A DNA stretch of 37,021 nt from Fen-999 sp044220545 (GTDB taxonomy: Bacteria; Pseudomonadota; Gammaproteobacteria; Burkholderiales; Rhodocyclaceae). Within the stretch, counting starts at the first letter, position 1, and each line of letters starts with the position of its first letter. Shown piece after piece: positions 17,659-26,013 of the stretch. The notes under the pieces were generated by a model. That model had not been told where the DNA came from, ran no database searches, and saw only the letters and a list, made by a program, of their open reading frames with translations. The stretch is taken from the NCBI GenBank assembly GCA_044220545.1, contig JBGAQX010000033.1:1-37021 (forward strand), read 5' to 3'. Made by a program: the position numbers and the translations under genes.

Positions 17659-17668
17659 GGGGTATACT
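17659..17668 (+). promoter_or_regulatory. Candidate -10 region before rpoE
   Basis: GGGGTATACT, identical to the 10-mer before sppA, lies 67 bp upstream of rpoE. No -35 box is evident. A hairpin with arms CCGAGC (17633-17638) and GCTCGG (17644-17649) sits just upstream and could be an operator. The 214-bp nadB-rpoE gap holds no other clear signal. Confidence 0.3.
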
Positions 17669-17735
17669 TTGACAAGGATTTCGAGGCGGGATCGGCTGAG
17701 CAGTTCCGAGTCAGAGAACAGGAAACCAAGTACCC

Positions 17736-18335
17736 ATGGGAGACCGCGAAGCGGATCAGGCGCTGGTCGAGCGCGTACAGGCCGGCGACAAGCAGGCGTT
17801 TGGCCTGTTGGTCGGAAAGTACCAGCGCAAGCTTCTGCGGTTGATTTCGCGACTGGTGCGGGATCAGGCCGAAGCGGAGGATGTCGCGCAGGAAGCCTTC
17901 ATCAAGGCCTATCGGGCGCTGCCGAATTTCCGCGGCGAGAGCGCGTTTTACACCTGGCTCTACCGGATCGGTGTCAACACCGCGAAGAACTGGCTGGTGG
18001 CCAATGGTCGTCGGGCACCGACCAGTACCGACGTGGACAACGAGGAAGCCGAGAGCTATGGCGAGACAGATCTGTTGCGGGATGTCGATACGCCGGAGCG
18101 TCTCCTGATGACGAAGCAAATCGGCAACACGGTGAATGCGGCGATGGCCGAGCTTCCCGAGGAGCTCAGGACCGCTGTCACCCTGCGGGAAATCGAAGGT
18201 CTCTCTTACGAAGATATTGCGCAGGCGATGGAGTGTCCGATCGGTACGGTACGTTCGCGGATATTCCGGGCGCGCGAGGCAATTGCCGAAAAGTTGCGGC
18301 CATTGCTCGATGTGAGTCCGGACAGGAGATGGTGA
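17736..18335 (+). CDS. rpoE: RNA polymerase sigma factor RpoE (AlgU-type)
   Basis: This 199-residue ECF sigma factor directs the response to misfolded outer-membrane proteins. Region 2 (about 22-90) includes the DQAEAEDVAQEAFIKAYRAL segment that binds core polymerase and opens the -10 element. Region 4 (about 135-188) includes LREIEGLSYEDIAQ and GTVRSRIFRARE, the helix-turn-helix for the -35 element. AGGAAACC lies before the ATG. The anti-sigma gene rseA follows 1 bp after the stop, so RpoE is presumably held inactive by RseA and RseB until envelope stress. Sequence and context agree with RpoE/AlgU. Confidence 0.96.
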   Translation: MGDREADQALVERVQAGDKQAFGLLVGKYQRKLLRLISRLVRDQAEAEDVAQEAFIKAYRALPNFRGESAFYTWLYRIGVNTAKNWLVANGRRAPTSTDVDNEEAESYGETDLLRDVDTPERLLMTKQIGNTVNAAMAELPEELRTAVTLREIEGLSYEDIAQAMECPIGTVRSRIFRAREAIAEKLRPLLDVSPDRRW

Positions 18336-18336
18336 C

Positions 18337-18849
18337 ATGACGAAAGAACTTTCAGCGCTGCTGGATGGCGAGATCGAGCAACACGAGATGCCGGCGCTTT
18401 GGTCGGCCCTCAAGGCCGATGGCCGGTTGCGGACAAGCTGGGGTGAGTATCAGTTGATCGGCGATGCGCTGCGCGGTGAAGGCGGCCTTTCGTCCGACAT
18501 TAGCTCGCGCGTGATGGACCGGTTGTCCGACGAACCCGTGGTGTTGTCACCACGACCAACAAGGCAGCCGAACTCGTGGCAGAGATCGGTGCTTGCCATG
18601 GCCGCCTCGGTGGCCGGCATCGCCGTCGTGGGCTGGCTTGCACTATCGCAGCAACCGCCGGTGCCGGAACGGGCCTCGTTGGCCCGCCTTGAACGACCAG
18701 CGCCGCCGGCGGGAGCGGTGGCGATGACGGCCGCCGCGCCGGGCATGCAGGAATATCTGCTCGCCCACCAGGCCAATGCGCCGGGCTTGCACTTGCAGGG
18801 TGGTGCGCAGCATATTCGTACCGTCTCCGCCGTGGGCAAAGGCCAATGA
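18337..18849 (+). CDS. rseA: Anti-sigma-E factor RseA (MucA-like)
   Basis: This 170-residue single-pass inner-membrane protein has a cytoplasmic anti-sigma domain (about 1-70, starting MTKELSALLDGEIEQ), one membrane helix (about 84-103) and a periplasmic tail that binds RseB. The LSALLDGE motif is the RseA N-terminal hallmark. In the known pathway DegS and RseP cleave the protein to free RpoE. The periplasmic part is short and Ala/Pro-rich near the membrane. The stop overlaps the rseB ATG. Confidence 0.92.
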   Translation: MTKELSALLDGEIEQHEMPALWSALKADGRLRTSWGEYQLIGDALRGEGGLSSDISSRVMDRLSDEPVVLSPRPTRQPNSWQRSVLAMAASVAGIAVVGWLALSQQPPVPERASLARLERPAPPAGAVAMTAAAPGMQEYLLAHQANAPGLHLQGGAQHIRTVSAVGKGQ

Positions 18850-19820
18850 TTCGAGCCTGGCTTGTCTGCATGGCCGCCGTGGCTCTGGTCTTCCCGGCGG
18901 CGGCACAGCAACAGACTACCGGCGAAGCACTGCAACTCCTGCAGAAAGTAGCTACTGCGGCGCAGAGACTGAACTACTCGGGCGTATTTGTTTACCAGAC
19001 AGGCAATCGTAGCGAGACTTCGCGTATCACCCACCTGATCGATGGCGACAACGAACTGGAACGGCTCGAGGTACTGGACGGCAGCCCGCGCGAGGTTGTC
19101 CGCAAGAACCAGGAGGTGAGATGCTTCCTGCCGGAGAACCGCCTGCTGATTGTTGAACGTCGCGGTACGCGGCAGTTCTTCCCTCTGCTGTTGCCGGGTA
19201 GTCTGGCGGGCCTGACCGAGTACTACATGATTCGCAAGGGTGCCACCGGACGGGTGGCGGGTGTGGACAGCGTGGCGGTACTCATCGAACCCAAGGATGA
19301 GAACCGTTACGCCCATCAGTTCTGGATCGACCCGCAGAGCGGATTGCTGTTGAAGGCCAGCCTGCTCAACGAGAGCGGGGCGGCGCTGGAAACATTCGCC
19401 TTCACCGAAATCAAGATTGGCGGCCCACTGGATCGGGAGCTGCTCAAGTCGTCCATGGAGTCGAGAAGCGGCGATTGGCAGGTGCAGCATGTGCGGTCCA
19501 GTGATGTCAAAGCGGATGACGGACACTGGCTGATCCGAACGGCGCTGCCCGGATTTCGGCGCATATCGGGCATGAAGCGGCAACTGCGACCCGACGCGCC
19601 CGAAAGCACGCAGATGATCTTTTCCGACGGCCTGGCTTCCGTATCGGTTTTCGCGGAGCCCTTGGCGGGTCGTGGCAGGGAAGAGGCGGGCGCTTTCACC
19701 ATGGGTGCGGTGAACGTCTATAGACGCCAGGTGGCCGACTACCAACTGATCGTCATGGGCGACGTGCCAGCCGCCGCGCTGCGTCGTTTCGCCGAAGGCC
19801 TGGAGCCGCGCCGGAAATGA
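18846..19820 (+). CDS. rseB: Sigma-E regulator RseB (MucB)
   Basis: RseB is a periplasmic, lipid-binding-fold protein that shields RseA from proteolysis until lipoprotein or LPS signals displace it. The 324-residue precursor has a signal peptide (about 1-20, ending PAAA). The large N-terminal domain contains LNYSGVFVYQ and SRITHLIDG, typical MucB/RseB motifs. The smaller C-terminal domain ends near RFAEGLEPRRK. It overlaps rseA by ATGA upstream and rseC by ATGA downstream, so the regulators are translationally coupled. Confidence 0.94.
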   Translation: MIRAWLVCMAAVALVFPAAAQQQTTGEALQLLQKVATAAQRLNYSGVFVYQTGNRSETSRITHLIDGDNELERLEVLDGSPREVVRKNQEVRCFLPENRLLIVERRGTRQFFPLLLPGSLAGLTEYYMIRKGATGRVAGVDSVAVLIEPKDENRYAHQFWIDPQSGLLLKASLLNESGAALETFAFTEIKIGGPLDRELLKSSMESRSGDWQVQHVRSSDVKADDGHWLIRTALPGFRRISGMKRQLRPDAPESTQMIFSDGLASVSVFAEPLAGRGREEAGAFTMGAVNVYRRQVADYQLIVMGDVPAAALRRFAEGLEPRRK

Positions 19821-20263
19821 CCGAGAGCGAAGCGATCGTCACGCGGGTGGACGGCGACCATGTCTGGCTGGACATCAACGGTGGGTCGAGCTGCGCCGGT
19901 TGTAACCAATCGGCGGGCTGCGGTCTTGGCGACGGCAAAGGGAAGCCGCAACAGCGGATGCGCAACAGCGTGGGTGCCCGCGTTGGCGATACGGTAAGCA
20001 TCGGCATACCGGATGGCGCCGTGATGAAGGCGGCGCTTCATTCCTACCTGATCCCGCTGGCCCTGATCCTCGGCGGGGCCGCTGCCGGCATGTTGGTCGG
20101 CGGGGATGGCGCCGCCGTCCTCGGCGCCGTACTCGGCCTGATTGCCGGCTGGTTTGGCTTGCGCCGGGCCAACCGGCTGTTTGGCTCCGTTCGGGAACCC
20201 CTCGTGACGATGTGCATCAAAGGGGTCGTCGTTCATCATTTGCATAGGAACCCCACACCATGA
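19817..20263 (+). CDS. rseC: SoxR-reducing-system / sigma-E regulator RseC
   Basis: This 148-residue RseC/MucC-family membrane protein has an N-terminal soluble domain with clustered cysteines (Cys26, Cys29, Cys35 in SSCAGCNQSAGC). Two membrane helices follow (about 72-90 and 97-114) with a Gly-rich loop between. In E. coli, RseC contributes to the membrane complex that reduces SoxR and modestly modulates sigma-E. No rsx genes are nearby, so the sigma-E operon role is the more direct inference. The stop overlaps the mucD start. Confidence 0.9.
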   Translation: MTESEAIVTRVDGDHVWLDINGGSSCAGCNQSAGCGLGDGKGKPQQRMRNSVGARVGDTVSIGIPDGAVMKAALHSYLIPLALILGGAAAGMLVGGDGAAVLGAVLGLIAGWFGLRRANRLFGSVREPLVTMCIKGVVVHHLHRNPTP

Positions 20264-21684
20264 CAATGCGCTTCCTGGTTACGCTTTGGCTGTTCTTGTT
20301 TGCCACCGTCGCCATTTCGCAGACGAAGGAGTTACCCGACTTCACCGACTTGGCGGAGAAGCAGGGACCGGCCGTGGTCAATATCAGCAGCACTCAGGTG
20401 ATCAAAGGCCAGCGTTTCGGCCATCCATCGCTGCCCTTCGACGAAGACGATCCGGCCTTCGAACTCTTTCGGCGCTTCATGCCCAAGCAGATTCCCGGCA
20501 TGCCGCGGGAATTCAAGAACCAGTCGCTCGGTTCCGGCTTTGTGATCAGCGCCGACGGCTACATCCTGACCAACGCCCACGTGGTCGACGGCGCCGACGA
20601 TGTGCAGGTTAAATTCACCGACAAGCGGGAATTGAAGGCCAAGGTGATCGGCAGCGACAAACGAACCGACGTGGCCTTGCTGAAGGTCGAGGCCAGCGGT
20701 TTGCCGGTCGTCAAACTGGGGGATCCGACCACCCTGCGTGTCGGGGAATGGGTGGTGGCCATCGGTTCACCGTTCGGTTTCGACAGCTCCGTCACGGCCG
20801 GCATCGTCAGCGCCAAGGGACGTTCACTGCCGCAGGAGAACTTCGTGCCGTTCATCCAGACCGACGTGGCCATCAACCCCGGCAACTCGGGCGGGCCACT
20901 GTTCAACATGAAGGGCGAGGTGGTCGGTATCAACTCGCAGATCTACTCGCGGTCCGGCGGTTACATGGGGGTCTCGTTCGCGATCCCGATCGATGTCGCC
21001 ATGGAGGTCCAGTCCCAACTGCGCTCCGGAGGCAAGGTTACCCGTGGCCGCATCGGCGTCGCCATCCAGGAAGTCACCAAGGAACTGGCGGACTCGTTCG
21101 GTCTCGCCAAGCCGCAAGGCGCCCTGGTGGCCTCGGTGGAGAAGGGCTCGCCGGCGGACCGGGCCGGTCTGGAAACCGGCGATGTGATTCTCAGGTTCGA
21201 TGGCAAGACGGTCAATCAGTCGAGCGACTTGCCGCGCATCGTCGGCGCCACCCGACCGGGCAGCCGTTCGCAAGTCCAGGTATGGCGCAAGGGCGGTACC
21301 CGGGATCTGGCCCTTACCGTTGGTGAAATGCCCGATGACAAGCTGGGTTCGGCTCCCCGCAAGGGCGGCAAGAGCGCCGATGCGACCACGCCGAACAAGC
21401 TGGGCCTGATCCTGGCCGAACCGAACGGCGAACAACGGAAGCAGCTTGGTGTCGATCACGGCCTGCTGGTCGAGGAAGTGCGCAACGGCGCCACCCGAAC
21501 CGACCTGCGGCCGGGTGACGTCATCCTGGCCGTGATCAGCAAGGGCGCCCAGACCGAGCTTCGATCCGTCGAGCAGTTCAACAGCCTGCTGGCCAAGTTC
21601 GACAAAGCCGCGAACATCACGCTGCTGATCAAGCGCGGCGACTCGCAGACCTTCATCACCATCCGGGGTGTCGGCGACAAGTAA
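20260..21684 (+). CDS. mucD: Periplasmic serine protease DegP/MucD (Do family)
   Basis: This 474-residue HtrA-family protease and chaperone clears misfolded envelope proteins. It has a signal peptide (about 1-20), catalytic triad His107 (TNAHVV), Asp137 (TDVALLK) and Ser210 (NPGNSGGP), then two PDZ domains (about 255-345 and 390-470). Two PDZ domains and its place at the end of the rpoE operon fit MucD/DegP rather than DegS, which has one PDZ and a membrane anchor. ATG 20260 overlaps rseC; ATG 20266 is an equally good start. It is presumably induced by RpoE. Confidence 0.95.
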   Translation: MTMRFLVTLWLFLFATVAISQTKELPDFTDLAEKQGPAVVNISSTQVIKGQRFGHPSLPFDEDDPAFELFRRFMPKQIPGMPREFKNQSLGSGFVISADGYILTNAHVVDGADDVQVKFTDKRELKAKVIGSDKRTDVALLKVEASGLPVVKLGDPTTLRVGEWVVAIGSPFGFDSSVTAGIVSAKGRSLPQENFVPFIQTDVAINPGNSGGPLFNMKGEVVGINSQIYSRSGGYMGVSFAIPIDVAMEVQSQLRSGGKVTRGRIGVAIQEVTKELADSFGLAKPQGALVASVEKGSPADRAGLETGDVILRFDGKTVNQSSDLPRIVGATRPGSRSQVQVWRKGGTRDLALTVGEMPDDKLGSAPRKGGKSADATTPNKLGLILAEPNGEQRKQLGVDHGLLVEEVRNGATRTDLRPGDVILAVISKGAQTELRSVEQFNSLLAKFDKAANITLLIKRGDSQTFITIRGVGDK

Positions 21685-21931
21685 GGGCAAGGCGCGGCTG
21701 ACTCTGTACAGCCGCGCCTATTGCCACCTGTGCCAGGACATGCTCGCCGCGCTGGAAGACCTGCGTGGCGAGTTCTCGTTCGTGGTCGACGTGCGGGATG
21801 TCGATGCCGATCCGCTACTGACTGCTCGCTACGATGAATTGGTGCCGGTGCTGGAGGGCGATGGGATAGAACTCTGTCGTTACCGGCTCGATGGCCCGGT
21901 GGTAAGCCGCTATCTCAAGTCGCTGATCTAG
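21668..21931 (+). CDS. Glutaredoxin-family protein (DUF836)
   Basis: This 87-residue thioredoxin-fold protein has a redox CxxC motif (Cys19-His-Leu-Cys22 in YSRAYCHLC) and the conserved VPVLEGDG cis-Pro segment near residue 60. Small glutaredoxin-like proteins between mucD and lepA are common in betaproteobacteria. The physiological partner is unknown. It starts at GTG 21668 inside the last 17 bp of mucD, so its translation is probably coupled to the protease. A role in periplasmic thiol chemistry is unlikely because there is no signal peptide. Confidence 0.85.
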   Translation: MSATSKGKARLTLYSRAYCHLCQDMLAALEDLRGEFSFVVDVRDVDADPLLTARYDELVPVLEGDGIELCRYRLDGPVVSRYLKSLI

Positions 21932-21971
21932 CCGGCTCAATTGCGACCCCGCGGACTTCGGATGATTGACG

Positions 21972-22031
21972 TGTCGGGAAATATTACATTCGAACTAGGC
22001 GGTGACGAGAAGGCACTCTCAATGTCGGGAA
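21972..22031 (+). repeat. Two 9-bp direct repeats upstream of the sigma-54-type promoter
   Basis: TGTCGGGAA occurs at 21972-21980 and again at 22023-22031, start to start 51 bp, close to five helical turns. Two of the next four bases also match. They lie about 130 and 75 bp upstream of the predicted transcript start, where enhancer-binding activators of sigma-54 normally bind. The activator is not in the window. Confidence 0.5.
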
Positions 22032-22074
22032 TAATCGCTGAATTAACAATGGGTTGATTCGGTGATGGATGTGT

Positions 22075-22090
22075 TGGCATGCTAGATGCT
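22075..22090 (+). promoter_or_regulatory. Sigma-54 (RpoN)-type promoter
   Basis: TGGCATGCTAGATGCT matches the consensus TGGCACG-N4-TTGCW at 10 of 12 specified positions, with the invariant GG and GC at the correct spacing. The predicted start is near 22101, leaving a leader of about 43 nt before the PEP-CTERM ATG. PEP-CTERM/exosortase systems often include the sigma-54 activator PrsR and sensor PrsK, so RpoN control is biologically sensible. Confidence 0.65.
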
Positions 22091-22143
22091 AGGTAAGGGT
22101 GTACCCGATTTGGCGGGGTCGATTTTCTCAGTGGGAGGTTGTC

Positions 22144-22962
22144 ATGAAGAAGGCACTAATGGTTGTAGCGATGCAGGCGGCGCTACTTTCTTCCGGCTCC
22201 GCGCTGGCCGGTGCGAGTTTTACCAATGGCGGTTTCGAAGCTGGTAACTTGGATGGTTGGCAGTTCTCCAGCGACAGCGGGTCGGCGAGCTACTCTACGC
22301 CGGCGGCGGGTTCGACGAGCGTCGCGTCCAGCGGCAACGGTGGTATGTCGTCGATGCTGGTGGCTCCGGGGACCGATGCGAATACCGGTATCAACACGAC
22401 CTACGGCGGCTCCTATGGCGTGCGCGTCGGTGACGATCTGGCTTGGGGTTACGGCGGCGGTGGCACGATTTACAACCGTATCCGGCAAACGGCCACGGTT
22501 ACTGCCGAGTCGGACGGCTCAGCCGGTTTCCTGTATTTCGCTTGGGCGGCCGTTGAACAGATATCTGGCCATAGCCACACGAGTACGCCGTTCTTCCAAG
22601 TCTCCGTGCGGACGTCTTCAGGTGCCGCGATTTATGACGTCCAGCATTACGAGGACGACGGTGGCGCTTGGACGACCATCGGTGGATGGAAGTACAGCAC
22701 CAATTCGTCGGCGACCGATCCGACGGGTTGGAACGTGGTGGGCTTGGATCTGGCCGCCTTGGGTGTGAGCGTTGGCGACAGTCTGACGCTGGAAGCGATT
22801 GCTCGTGACTGCACGCCGAGCGCCCATGCGATGTATGTGTATCTGGATGGCTTTGGTGGTCAACCACCCGATCAGGATGTTCCGGAGCCGATCAGCCTCG
22901 CGCTGGTGGGTCTCGGTCTGGCCGGTATCGGCGCCGTTCGTCGCCGGAAGCTGGCAGTCTGA
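22144..22962 (+). CDS. PEP-CTERM sorting-domain protein
   Basis: This 272-residue secreted protein begins with a signal peptide (about 1-22, MKKALMVVAMQ...GSALAG) and a beta-rich domain with an NGGFEAGNLDGW motif typical of carbohydrate-binding jelly-roll modules. It ends in the PEP-CTERM tripartite tail: VPEP at 246-249, a hydrophobic helix and RRR near the C-terminus. In this system an exosortase (EpsH) removes the tail during export, and the products are tied to exopolysaccharide and floc or biofilm formation. The body is rich in Ser, Gly and Thr. ATG 22144 has GGGAGG upstream. No exosortase gene is in the window. Confidence 0.92.
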   Translation: MKKALMVVAMQAALLSSGSALAGASFTNGGFEAGNLDGWQFSSDSGSASYSTPAAGSTSVASSGNGGMSSMLVAPGTDANTGINTTYGGSYGVRVGDDLAWGYGGGGTIYNRIRQTATVTAESDGSAGFLYFAWAAVEQISGHSHTSTPFFQVSVRTSSGAAIYDVQHYEDDGGAWTTIGGWKYSTNSSATDPTGWNVVGLDLAALGVSVGDSLTLEAIARDCTPSAHAMYVYLDGFGGQPPDQDVPEPISLALVGLGLAGIGAVRRRKLAV

Positions 22963-22983
22963 TTCCACGACTGGTGAGACAGG

Positions 22984-23014
22984 AAAAGGGCACTTCGGTG
23001 CCCTTTTCTTTTTT
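22984..23014 (+). terminator. Rho-independent terminator after the PEP-CTERM gene
   Basis: A 10-bp stem (22984-22993 with 22998-23007) closed by the stable TTCG tetraloop is followed by TTTTCTTTTTT. This is the clearest terminator in the window and separates the PEP-CTERM transcript from prsT. Confidence 0.9.
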
Positions 23015-23100
23015 GGTGTCGCCGATCCGCTATGCCCCGGTCGGCTATCTTTCGTAAAATGAGGAATTGTCGTTTTCGCAACCCATAGGGAAGAACACAG

Positions 23101-25860
23101 GTGAATACTGGCGGAGTGATTGCGATCATCGGGCTGGTGGCGGCGATAGCCGCCAGCGGTTGTTCATCTTCATCGTCCTCGGACGCGATGCGACAAGGCA
23201 AGGCCTTCGTCGAGAAGGGGGAACTTGCCGCCGCGGTCATCGCATTCAGAAATGCGGTGCAGGCTGAACCGGCGGTGGTGGAGGCGCGCGTTGGGCTTGG
23301 CGATGTATTGGAACGCACGGGTGACCTGAGCGGCGCCGAACAGCAATACCGCCGGGCCGTGGAGCTCGGTGGCGATGCGAGCGACCTGGTGCCGAAGATC
23401 GCCATCATCCTGCTCGATCGCAACGATCTGCTTACCCTGGTTCGCGATTTCGGCGACAAGGAACTGGCATTGCCGGCGGCCGACAGCGATTTGCGCGGCA
23501 TAGTCGCGGTTGCGCAGCTAGTCTTGGCGGAAAAACCCAAGGCGCTGGCTCAACTGGCCAAGGCGACGGTCGAGACACCGGCCGTGAGGTTGGCGCGAGC
23601 CCAGTTGGCGCTGCGCGAAGGCAGGAATCAGGATGCCGCCGCGGAATTGGAACGTGTTCTAAAGGAGGGCAATCCGCCGTGGTGGGTATTGCGGGCCGCA
23701 AGCCGCGTCTATTGGGCCCAGGGCGACGTCGTGAAAGCACTGGCCGCGATGAAGGGAGCCAGTGATATTGCCAGCTCGCATCCCGATGTGATTGGCGAGT
23801 ATGCCGAGAAGTTGTTCCGATCGGGTCGATCGGCCGAGGCCAAATCCTTGCATGACCGTTTGCGCAAGATTGCACCGCGCCACTATCGAACAACGGTTCT
23901 GGATGCCCTTGCCCAGATGGAAAGCGGCAGATTCGAGGAGGCATATGCGTCGGCGACACGTGTTCTGGCGGCCTTGCCAGATCATCTGCCGTCTCAGTTG
24001 ATTGCCGCCAAGGTCGAGATGGACCGCGGTGAGCTATCTACCGCAGAGTCGCGCGTGCGAAAAATGCTCGCGCAGAACCCGCAACTGGTCGAAGCCTTGC
24101 GCATGCGTTTCATGTTGGAGCTACGTCGGGGTGACAACAAGTCGGCGGGTGAGACGCTCGAGAAAGCTTTACGCCTGGCTCCGAGCGACAAAGGATTGCT
24201 GGCCGCGGCTGCCGATCTGGCGTGGGCCAAGGGCGACAAGGCTGGGGCGGTCAAACAGCTCTCGGTGGCGGCACAGACACCACCGGCGCAGGCGGGATTG
24301 CTGGGTCGTCTCGCGGAGATGAAGAATGCCTCGGGTAGGCGAGACGAGGCTGCGGTTGCCATCGACCATGCCATCGAACTGTCGGAAAAGCAGCCGCAAA
24401 GCCGGGAGAGCGTCCTGCGTGCGGCCATGCGCATGCGTTTCCTGGACAAGGCGAAAGCGATGGCAACGGCGGAACTCGCCCGCCGACCGAACGATCCCGA
24501 GCCGCTGATGTGGATGGCGGCGGTACTGGGAAGCCAAGGCGACGCGGCCGGTGCGTTGGATCAGATCCGACTCGCGCTCGATACCCGCGCCGACTACTAT
24601 CCGGCGCTCTTCGCATTGGGGAAGCTGGCCAACTCTCCCGAACACACCAAGGAGTACGACGACCGTCTACAGAAGGCCGCACAGGCCGGCAGCAAGGATG
24701 CCCGAATCCACTTGGAACGCGTTCTTAGATTGAGACTGTCGGGTGCGGATGCCGAGCAAGTGGGCGCCGTTCTCGAACAGGGAATCAAGGCGGATCCGGC
24801 CTCCATGCCACTGCGCGAGGCCGCGGTGCGGCATTGGCTCGCCGTCGGACGCAAGGACAAGGCGCTCACCCTGGCCACCGATGGCGAAGCCGCGCAGCCG
24901 GACAGCGTGGCCACTATTGCACTGGCGGCGTCCACCAATGAAGCGGCGGGAAACCACGAACAGGCGGTCACGAAGTACGGTCAGTTGTCGGCGCGCTTCC
25001 CTGATCGCATCGACTGGGCGTTGCGGCACGCCCAGAGCCTCGCCCGTGCCGGAAGGTCCGCGGAGGCGATATCGTCGCTGCGGAAGTTGATATCGTCACG
25101 CGCCGACGAACCGGCCCCCTACCGAATACTGGCGATGCTGCAGATGGACCAGAAGCGGAAGGACGAGGCACTGCTCACCGCGAGCATGTTGCGGGACCGG
25201 CCGAAGTTACGGTCTTCCGGACTGCTTCTACTGGGCGACATCCATGCCCAGGCAGGGGACAAGGACGAAGCGCTCAAGGCCTACTCGGAGGTCGGCAAGG
25301 CTGGCGGCGCCGACGTGGCGTTGGTTCGCAAGATCGAACTATTGGACAGGACCGGTTCTCAGGCGTTTGCCAACGGTGAGCTCAAGGAATGGTTGGCCGC
25401 GAACCCCAACAACATTCCGGCGCTGTCCCTGGCGGCCAAGCGCGAGGCCGGCAAACAGGACCATGCGGCGGCGGCGCGTTACCTCGAGGTGATCACCAAA
25501 CTGGAACCGCGGAATGCGATCGCGTTGAATGATCTGGCGTGGTCATATGCGCAAAGCCGCAATCCCGCCGCGTTGGCTGTGGCGAAGAAGGCAGCCGAAT
25601 TGGCCCCCGACAATGCCCAGATTCTGGATACGCTGGCGGAGGCCCAGATGGTGGCCGGTCAGCGCAAGGAAGCCATGGCCAGTTTGCGGCATGCTCTCGC
25701 GCTGGCGCCGGGCCTGTCTTCCGCGAGGGTCCACCTGGCCGAATTGTTGGCCGCCGACGGCAACAAGAAGGAGGCCGCCGATCTGTTGCGCGACATCGAC
25801 GAGCGCAGCCTCGACAAGGAAGCCGCTACCCGGCTACAGGCGGTGAAGGGGCGCCTGTAG
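23101..25860 (+). CDS. prsT: PEP-CTERM-system TPR-repeat lipoprotein PrsT
   Basis: This 919-residue lipoprotein starts at GTG 23101, with GGGAAG upstream. It has a short signal peptide ending in the lipobox AASGC (lipidated Cys21), a Ser-rich linker, then tetratricopeptide-like helical repeats through the rest of the protein. Examples are MRQGKAFVEKGELAAAVIAF, LERTGDLSGAEQQYRRAVEL and LNDLAWSYAQSRNPAALAVA. Length and layout match PrsT, a TPR lipoprotein associated with PEP-CTERM/exosortase exopolysaccharide loci and thought to act in the cell envelope. It usually lies near prsK-prsR or the eps locus. Here it sits alone with one PEP-CTERM protein between mucD/glutaredoxin and lepA. A possible -10 TAAAAT is near 23055. 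Confidence 0.88.
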   Translation: MNTGGVIAIIGLVAAIAASGCSSSSSSDAMRQGKAFVEKGELAAAVIAFRNAVQAEPAVVEARVGLGDVLERTGDLSGAEQQYRRAVELGGDASDLVPKIAIILLDRNDLLTLVRDFGDKELALPAADSDLRGIVAVAQLVLAEKPKALAQLAKATVETPAVRLARAQLALREGRNQDAAAELERVLKEGNPPWWVLRAASRVYWAQGDVVKALAAMKGASDIASSHPDVIGEYAEKLFRSGRSAEAKSLHDRLRKIAPRHYRTTVLDALAQMESGRFEEAYASATRVLAALPDHLPSQLIAAKVEMDRGELSTAESRVRKMLAQNPQLVEALRMRFMLELRRGDNKSAGETLEKALRLAPSDKGLLAAAADLAWAKGDKAGAVKQLSVAAQTPPAQAGLLGRLAEMKNASGRRDEAAVAIDHAIELSEKQPQSRESVLRAAMRMRFLDKAKAMATAELARRPNDPEPLMWMAAVLGSQGDAAGALDQIRLALDTRADYYPALFALGKLANSPEHTKEYDDRLQKAAQAGSKDARIHLERVLRLRLSGADAEQVGAVLEQGIKADPASMPLREAAVRHWLAVGRKDKALTLATDGEAAQPDSVATIALAASTNEAAGNHEQAVTKYGQLSARFPDRIDWALRHAQSLARAGRSAEAISSLRKLISSRADEPAPYRILAMLQMDQKRKDEALLTASMLRDRPKLRSSGLLLLGDIHAQAGDKDEALKAYSEVGKAGGADVALVRKIELLDRTGSQAFANGELKEWLAANPNNIPALSLAAKREAGKQDHAAAARYLEVITKLEPRNAIALNDLAWSYAQSRNPAALAVAKKAAELAPDNAQILDTLAEAQMVAGQRKEAMASLRHALALAPGLSSARVHLAELLAADGNKKEAADLLRDIDERSLDKEAATRLQAVKGRL

Positions 25861-25917
25861 CGGCAACGGGAGTCCGTCGGAGCGAAGTTTCTATCGGGCG
25901 GGGCTTGGGGTTCAAGG

Positions 25918-25923
25918 TATAAT
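25918..25923 (+). promoter_or_regulatory. -10 element upstream of lepA
   Basis: A perfect TATAAT lies 90 bp upstream of the lepA start, just after prsT ends. I see no good -35 box at 16-18 bp. It probably drives the lepA-lepB-rnc-era operon. Confidence 0.4.
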
Positions 25924-26013
25924 CCGCGCCCGACTCGTCAGGCTGATTGGATGAGCGTACGCGCCCATGGCCGATGCTGTGGGCGGGTGCGAACTTCCGC
26001 ATCGGAACCCCCC

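Noticed and set aside
23015..23100. Second sigma-54 site upstream of prsT
   Set aside because: No GG and GC pair at the required spacing with consensus flanks was found; only a weak TAAAAT -10 is visible.
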